The notes beneath the pieces were generated by a model, which had not been told where the DNA came from, searched no databases, and was given only the letters and a program-made list of their open reading frames with translations. From Thermoplasmatota archaeon (GTDB lineage Archaea > Thermoplasmatota > JAQUQK01), in assembly GCA_028716125.1 (NCBI GenBank), contig JAQUQK010000063.1, forward strand, positions 1-9,516: DNA of 9,516 nt, read 5' to 3'. Position numbers and translations under genes: made by a program. Each line of letters begins with the position of its first letter. Position 1 is the stretch's first letter. Below are positions 7,207-9,516 of this stretch, piece after piece.

Positions 7207-8238
7207 TTAGAAATATCTACTCAGGAAGTCCATGTTCTTTCCTCTGCTTTCCATGAGGTGGCTTACTGCCTTGTCCGCGGGATAGCCCGCATGGACGATT
7301 TTGGATATTGCGCCAGCGGCGGCATATGGATCGTCCTTTCCAGGGAAAGTCACGTTCCTTCCAACCAGAACTCCCCTGACATTGCTCCCTGCCTTCATGC
7401 CGCTGATGAAATCGTTCATTACTCCGGTAGGGTCGCCTCTTGATTCTCCGCCGAGCAGAAGTATCGGGCAAGTTGTGGATTTTGAAACAAGCTCGAAATT
7501 ATCGCAGTATTGTATTTTCAGCCACGTGTTTTTAGACGAGTCTGCAAGGCCGGTGGCTACTCCTACAACCTGAACGAAATCCGCGGCATTCTTTTTTACC
7601 TTGTAGGACTTCTCCACTTTTTCCACCGGGAGGCATTCCAGGAAAGCAGGCAAGTCGTATTTGTTCAGGGCATTAATGGCGTTCGCGCAATAAAGCACCG
7701 TCTTGCCGCTTGCCTCCTCGTTCGGCTCAAGCCTAAACATTAGTTTTGCCCCGTCAAACCGCATCTTGTGGATTCTTTCGGCGGTAAATGCAGTGAATGT
7801 GTCATCCATCTCAAAAGAGCAGCCAGCAAGCCCGCCCCGATTCATGCACCCAAGGATTACTTTATCGTCAAGGAAACTTTTGCCGCCCCTTTGCTTCACC
7901 AGATGGTCGATGATAAGGAGGTCCTCAATTATATCCGGAGTGCCCATAATTCCGTCGAATTCAGGATTGATCAAAACTCTCAAAATTCTGCCAAGATATT
8001 CTTGCCTGTTTCCCATTGCTATGGGGTCTTCTCCAGATTTCGTCACTCTGCGTGCAGGATGGTCGGCGGCGAGAATGCACAATTTTCCATCTTTTGTCAG
8101 CTTTGCCCTTCTCTTTCTTCTTCTTGCTTCCGCCTCAATGATGCTTCTATCATCCACCCGTATTCTTGTTATTTCGTCGAAGGCCTTCCTCGGGAAGAAC
8201 TCTTCCAGCTTGAACTCATAGTTTCCAAGTTCGTACAT
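7207..8238 (-). CDS. Cgl0159-family class I aldolase-like TIM barrel
   Basis: The protein (343 residues from Met at 8238) resembles the Cgl0159 family, DeoC/DhnA-like barrels sometimes called deoxyribose-phosphate aldolase; the Corynebacterium member lies in a myo-inositol cluster. Barrel elements, numbered from this Met, include LAADHPARRVT (57-67, strand 1), GTPDIIED (99-106), WLKIQY with Lys241 as candidate Schiff-base lysine, LLLGGESRGD (260-269, a phosphate-binding glycine loop) and VLVGRNVTF (290-298), the same order as in DhnA/FbaB fructose-bisphosphate aldolases. An ATG four codons upstream (8250) is in frame, but GGTGA at 8248-8244 lies 5 bases before 8238 and favours the shorter start, one base after the upstream stop. 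With phosphofructokinase next, a role as sugar-phosphate aldolase is plausible. The exact substrate is inference. Confidence 0.82.
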   Translation of the reverse strand: MYELGNYEFKLEEFFPRKAFDEITRIRVDDRSIIEAEARRRKRRAKLTKDGKLCILAADHPARRVTKSGEDPIAMGNRQEYLGRILRVLINPEFDGIMGTPDIIEDLLIIDHLVKQRGGKSFLDDKVILGCMNRGGLAGCSFEMDDTFTAFTAERIHKMRFDGAKLMFRLEPNEEASGKTVLYCANAINALNKYDLPAFLECLPVEKVEKSYKVKKNAADFVQVVGVATGLADSSKNTWLKIQYCDNFELVSKSTTCPILLLGGESRGDPTGVMNDFISGMKAGSNVRGVLVGRNVTFPGKDDPYAAAGAISKIVHAGYPADKAVSHLMESRGKNMDFLSRYF

Positions 8239-8239
8239 T

Positions 8240-8617
8240 TCACTCACCATCTATTTTTTCCACGATAATCTTTTCACCGTCTTTAACTTTTTTGAAAATT
8301 GTATCGTCGCCCTTGATTTTTCCAAACACATTCACCGGGCTGTATGCCTTTGGTTCTTTTCCGGTGCTTACCGGAGTTTTGCCGAAAAATATGCAAAGCG
8401 CGCTTCCGGGCGGCCAGTATCCAAGTTCACCGATTTCAACGTTTGTTCTTGCGTCCTTGGCTTCCTCAATGCTCACTGGAATTTCGAAATAGATCTCATC
8501 GCCCCAGCGGTTTGCCCTCCCTTCAATCGGAAGCGCAGCAAGTATCTTTTTTGCCGTTTCGCTGCCGTTCAAATTCGCGAAAGCGCTTATGTTTCCAGAG
8601 GAAATCCGGATTCTCAT
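8240..8617 (-). CDS. Cyclophilin-like fold protein (PF04126-type)
   Basis: The small protein (125 residues from ATG 8617) matches the archaeal/Thermotoga cyclophilin-like family. Recognisable segments are RANRWGDEIYFEIPV (34-48), the EIGELGYWPPGSALCIFFGKTP stretch at 61-82, SPVNVFGKI (93-101) and a short charged C-terminus. The fold is a small beta barrel related to peptidyl-prolyl isomerases, but the family lacks a proven activity and I assign none. A TTG at 8620 is also in frame. ATG 8617 is preferred because GGCGAT (8626-8621) ends 3 bases before it. Its TGA ends one base before the aldolase-like gene's start, so the two are almost certainly translationally coupled. It is probably the first gene of the run to phosphofructokinase. 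Confidence 0.85.
   Translation of the reverse strand: MRIRISSGNISAFANLNGSETAKKILAALPIEGRANRWGDEIYFEIPVSIEEAKDARTNVEIGELGYWPPGSALCIFFGKTPVSTGKEPKAYSPVNVFGKIKGDDTIFKKVKDGEKIIVEKIDGE
8243..8248 (-). promoter_or_regulatory. Ribosome-binding site deciding the start of the aldolase-like gene
   Basis: GGTGAG on the minus strand lies 4 bases before the ATG at 8238, inside the 3' end of the cyclophilin-like gene. The upstream in-frame ATG at 8250 overlaps this motif and has no comparable site before it. Confidence 0.55.
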
Positions 8618-8651
8618 CAAATCGCCAGCATTCCGAGTGGATGAAAAGGAA

Positions 8652-8659
8652 GGATAAAG
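8652..8659 (-). promoter_or_regulatory. Possible TATA box for the cyclophilin-like/aldolase-like/phosphofructokinase run
   Basis: The minus strand reads CTTTATCC with the A-rich GAAAACT just upstream as a possible BRE. Transcription would begin near 8630, leaving about 13 bases of leader that include the GGCGAT ribosome-binding site of the first gene. The match is modest and no better box is closer. Confidence 0.3.
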
Positions 8660-8715
8660 AGTTTTCTTGGTTTATGATTTTTCCATATTCTGTTCCTGGA
8701 TTTTTCAAAAGCAAG

Positions 8716-8722
8716 TATTTAA
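8716..8722 (+). promoter_or_regulatory. Putative TATA box for pyrD
   Basis: TATTTAA, preceded by the purine-rich AAAAGCAAG as a BRE-like element, is centred about 28 bases before the ATG at 8747. The predicted transcript would be leaderless or nearly so, consistent with the absence of a Shine-Dalgarno motif in the sequence just before the ATG. Confidence 0.55.
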
Positions 8723-8746
8723 TTGACCCGTTTTGATTTCAGCACG

Positions 8747-9516
8747 ATGAATCCCTCTATCGAATTTGCAGGCTTGAAACTCAAGAATCCCACCATGAAC
8801 GCTTCCGGCATCCTGGATGAGACCGGCGATTCGATGGTCGCATTGGCCAAGGCGGGCGCTGGCGCAGTTGTCACTAAATCAATCGGCATCAAGGGGCGCG
8901 ACGGCCACAAGAACCCGACAGTAATAGTTCTTGAACACGGAATGATAAATGCAATGGGTCTCCCTAACCCGGGAATAGACGAATATGGCGAGGAAATCAG
9001 AATTGCAAAAAGCGCAGGCGTACCTGTTATCGCAAGCATTTTTGGAGGAGACCCGGGCGAATTTGGAATTCTCGCAAAGCGCATGCAGGAATATGGAGCG
9101 GACGCGGTCGAGCTGAACGTTAGCTGCCCGCACGCAAAGGGATTCGGAGCGCAGCTCGGCACTGACCCGGTGATGGTAACGGAAGTAGTGAAGGCGGCAA
9201 AATCCGCAGCAAAAATTCCGGTTTTTGTCAAACTCACTCCAAACGTAAACAACATAGTCCCAATCGCAAAGGCCGCCGAAGCTGCAGGAGCGGACGGAAT
9301 AGTTGCGATCAACACAGTAAAAGCGATGTCAATAGACCTTGAAACTGGAATGCCGATACTTGGAAACAAGCTCGGCGGTTATTCGGGCCCCGCGGTAAAA
9401 CCGATCGGAGTTCGCGCAGTTTACGATATCGCGAAGGAAGTGAAAATCCCGATAATCGGAGTTGGCGGAATAACAACTGGCGAAGACGCAATTGAATATA
9501 TAATGGCTGGCGCAAC
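8747..9516 (+). CDS. pyrD: Dihydroorotate dehydrogenase, class 1 (1B-like), 3' end beyond window
   Basis: This FMN-dependent enzyme oxidises dihydroorotate to orotate in pyrimidine synthesis. About 256 residues are visible of an expected 300, so the C-terminus lies outside. The reading frame is open from ATG 8747 to the edge. Motifs are NPTMNASGI (14-22), VVTKSIG (41-47, FMN-contacting lysine), GLPNPGI (71-77), ELNVSCPHAKG (122-132) with Cys127 as catalytic base, VKLTPN (161-166), AINT (187-190) and GVGGI (238-242) for FMN phosphate. The cysteine base marks a class 1 soluble enzyme rather than class 2 (serine). Overall resemblance is to the archaeal/Gram-positive 1B type, which normally pairs with the electron-transfer subunit PyrK; no pyrK is visible here. 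It is divergent from the cyclophilin-like gene and probably leaderless. Confidence 0.95.
   Translation, partial: MNPSIEFAGLKLKNPTMNASGILDETGDSMVALAKAGAGAVVTKSIGIKGRDGHKNPTVIVLEHGMINAMGLPNPGIDEYGEEIRIAKSAGVPVIASIFGGDPGEFGILAKRMQEYGADAVELNVSCPHAKGFGAQLGTDPVMVTEVVKAAKSAAKIPVFVKLTPNVNNIVPIAKAAEAAGADGIVAINTVKAMSIDLETGMPILGNKLGGYSGPAVKPIGVRAVYDIAKEVKIPIIGVGGITTGEDAIEYIMAGA

Noticed and set aside
7703..8221. 172-codon plus-strand open frame
   Set aside because: It is antisense to the aldolase-like barrel, serine/leucine rich and without recognisable motifs.
8719..9369. 216-codon minus-strand open frame
   Set aside because: It lies opposite pyrD, whose frame carries all dihydroorotate dehydrogenase motifs; the antisense frame shows low-complexity A/S/P/I content and no recognisable domain.
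1..9516. tRNA genes, CRISPR arrays, insertion sequences, toxin-antitoxin or defence genes
   Set aside because: No cloverleaf, regularly spaced repeats, terminal inverted repeats or related protein motifs were seen; coding density leaves no gap above about 130 bases.

Overview
The window carries nine protein-coding genes, almost all of central carbon or carbohydrate metabolism, packed with short gaps. No RNA gene, mobile element, CRISPR array or long non-coding stretch is visible. It reads as archaeal. A/T-rich TATA-like boxes sit about 25-28 bases upstream of three start codons, which predicts leaderless mRNAs. Genes inside the runs instead carry a GGTGAT-like Shine-Dalgarno motif ending about 3 bases before the start. 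Several proteins (glycerate 2-kinase of the MOFRL type, GyaR-like reductase, PF04126-type cyclophilin-like protein, the dihydroorotate dehydrogenase) look like archaeal family members. The lineage cannot be fixed from this window; an uncultivated, possibly DPANN-type archaeon is only a guess.

Layout. Positions 34-1386 (-) encode a GntP-family organic-acid permease. It is divergent, across 71 bases, from a class II glycerate 2-kinase (1458-2795, +). The kinase converges on, and overlaps by 17 bases at the 3' ends, a minus-strand run read right to left: an M24-fold protein lacking most metal ligands (5851-4763), an AP-endonuclease/xylose-isomerase-like TIM barrel (4705-3791) and a GyaR-like D-2-hydroxyacid dehydrogenase (3771-2779). 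A second minus-strand run holds a cyclophilin-like protein (8617-8240), a Cgl0159-family class I aldolase-like TIM barrel (8238-7207) and a phosphofructokinase with pyrophosphate-type signature residues (7166-5946). Across a 129-base divergent region lies pyrD (8747 onward, +), cut by the window end after about 256 residues.

How the genes may work together (inference). The permease, kinase and hydroxyacid dehydrogenase form a plausible glycerate/hydroxypyruvate module: uptake, interconversion of hydroxypyruvate or glyoxylate with the D-hydroxyacid, and phosphorylation to 2-phosphoglycerate that enters lower glycolysis. The phosphofructokinase next to a lysine-aldolase-like barrel suggests a compact, possibly reversible, fructose-6-phosphate to triose-phosphate step. 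The isomerase-like barrel and the M24-fold protein have no assignable substrate. I see no mobile or defence system. The most interesting points are the unassigned aldolase paired with the phosphofructokinase, the metal-ligand-free M24 protein, and the mirrored leaderless promoters between permease and kinase.
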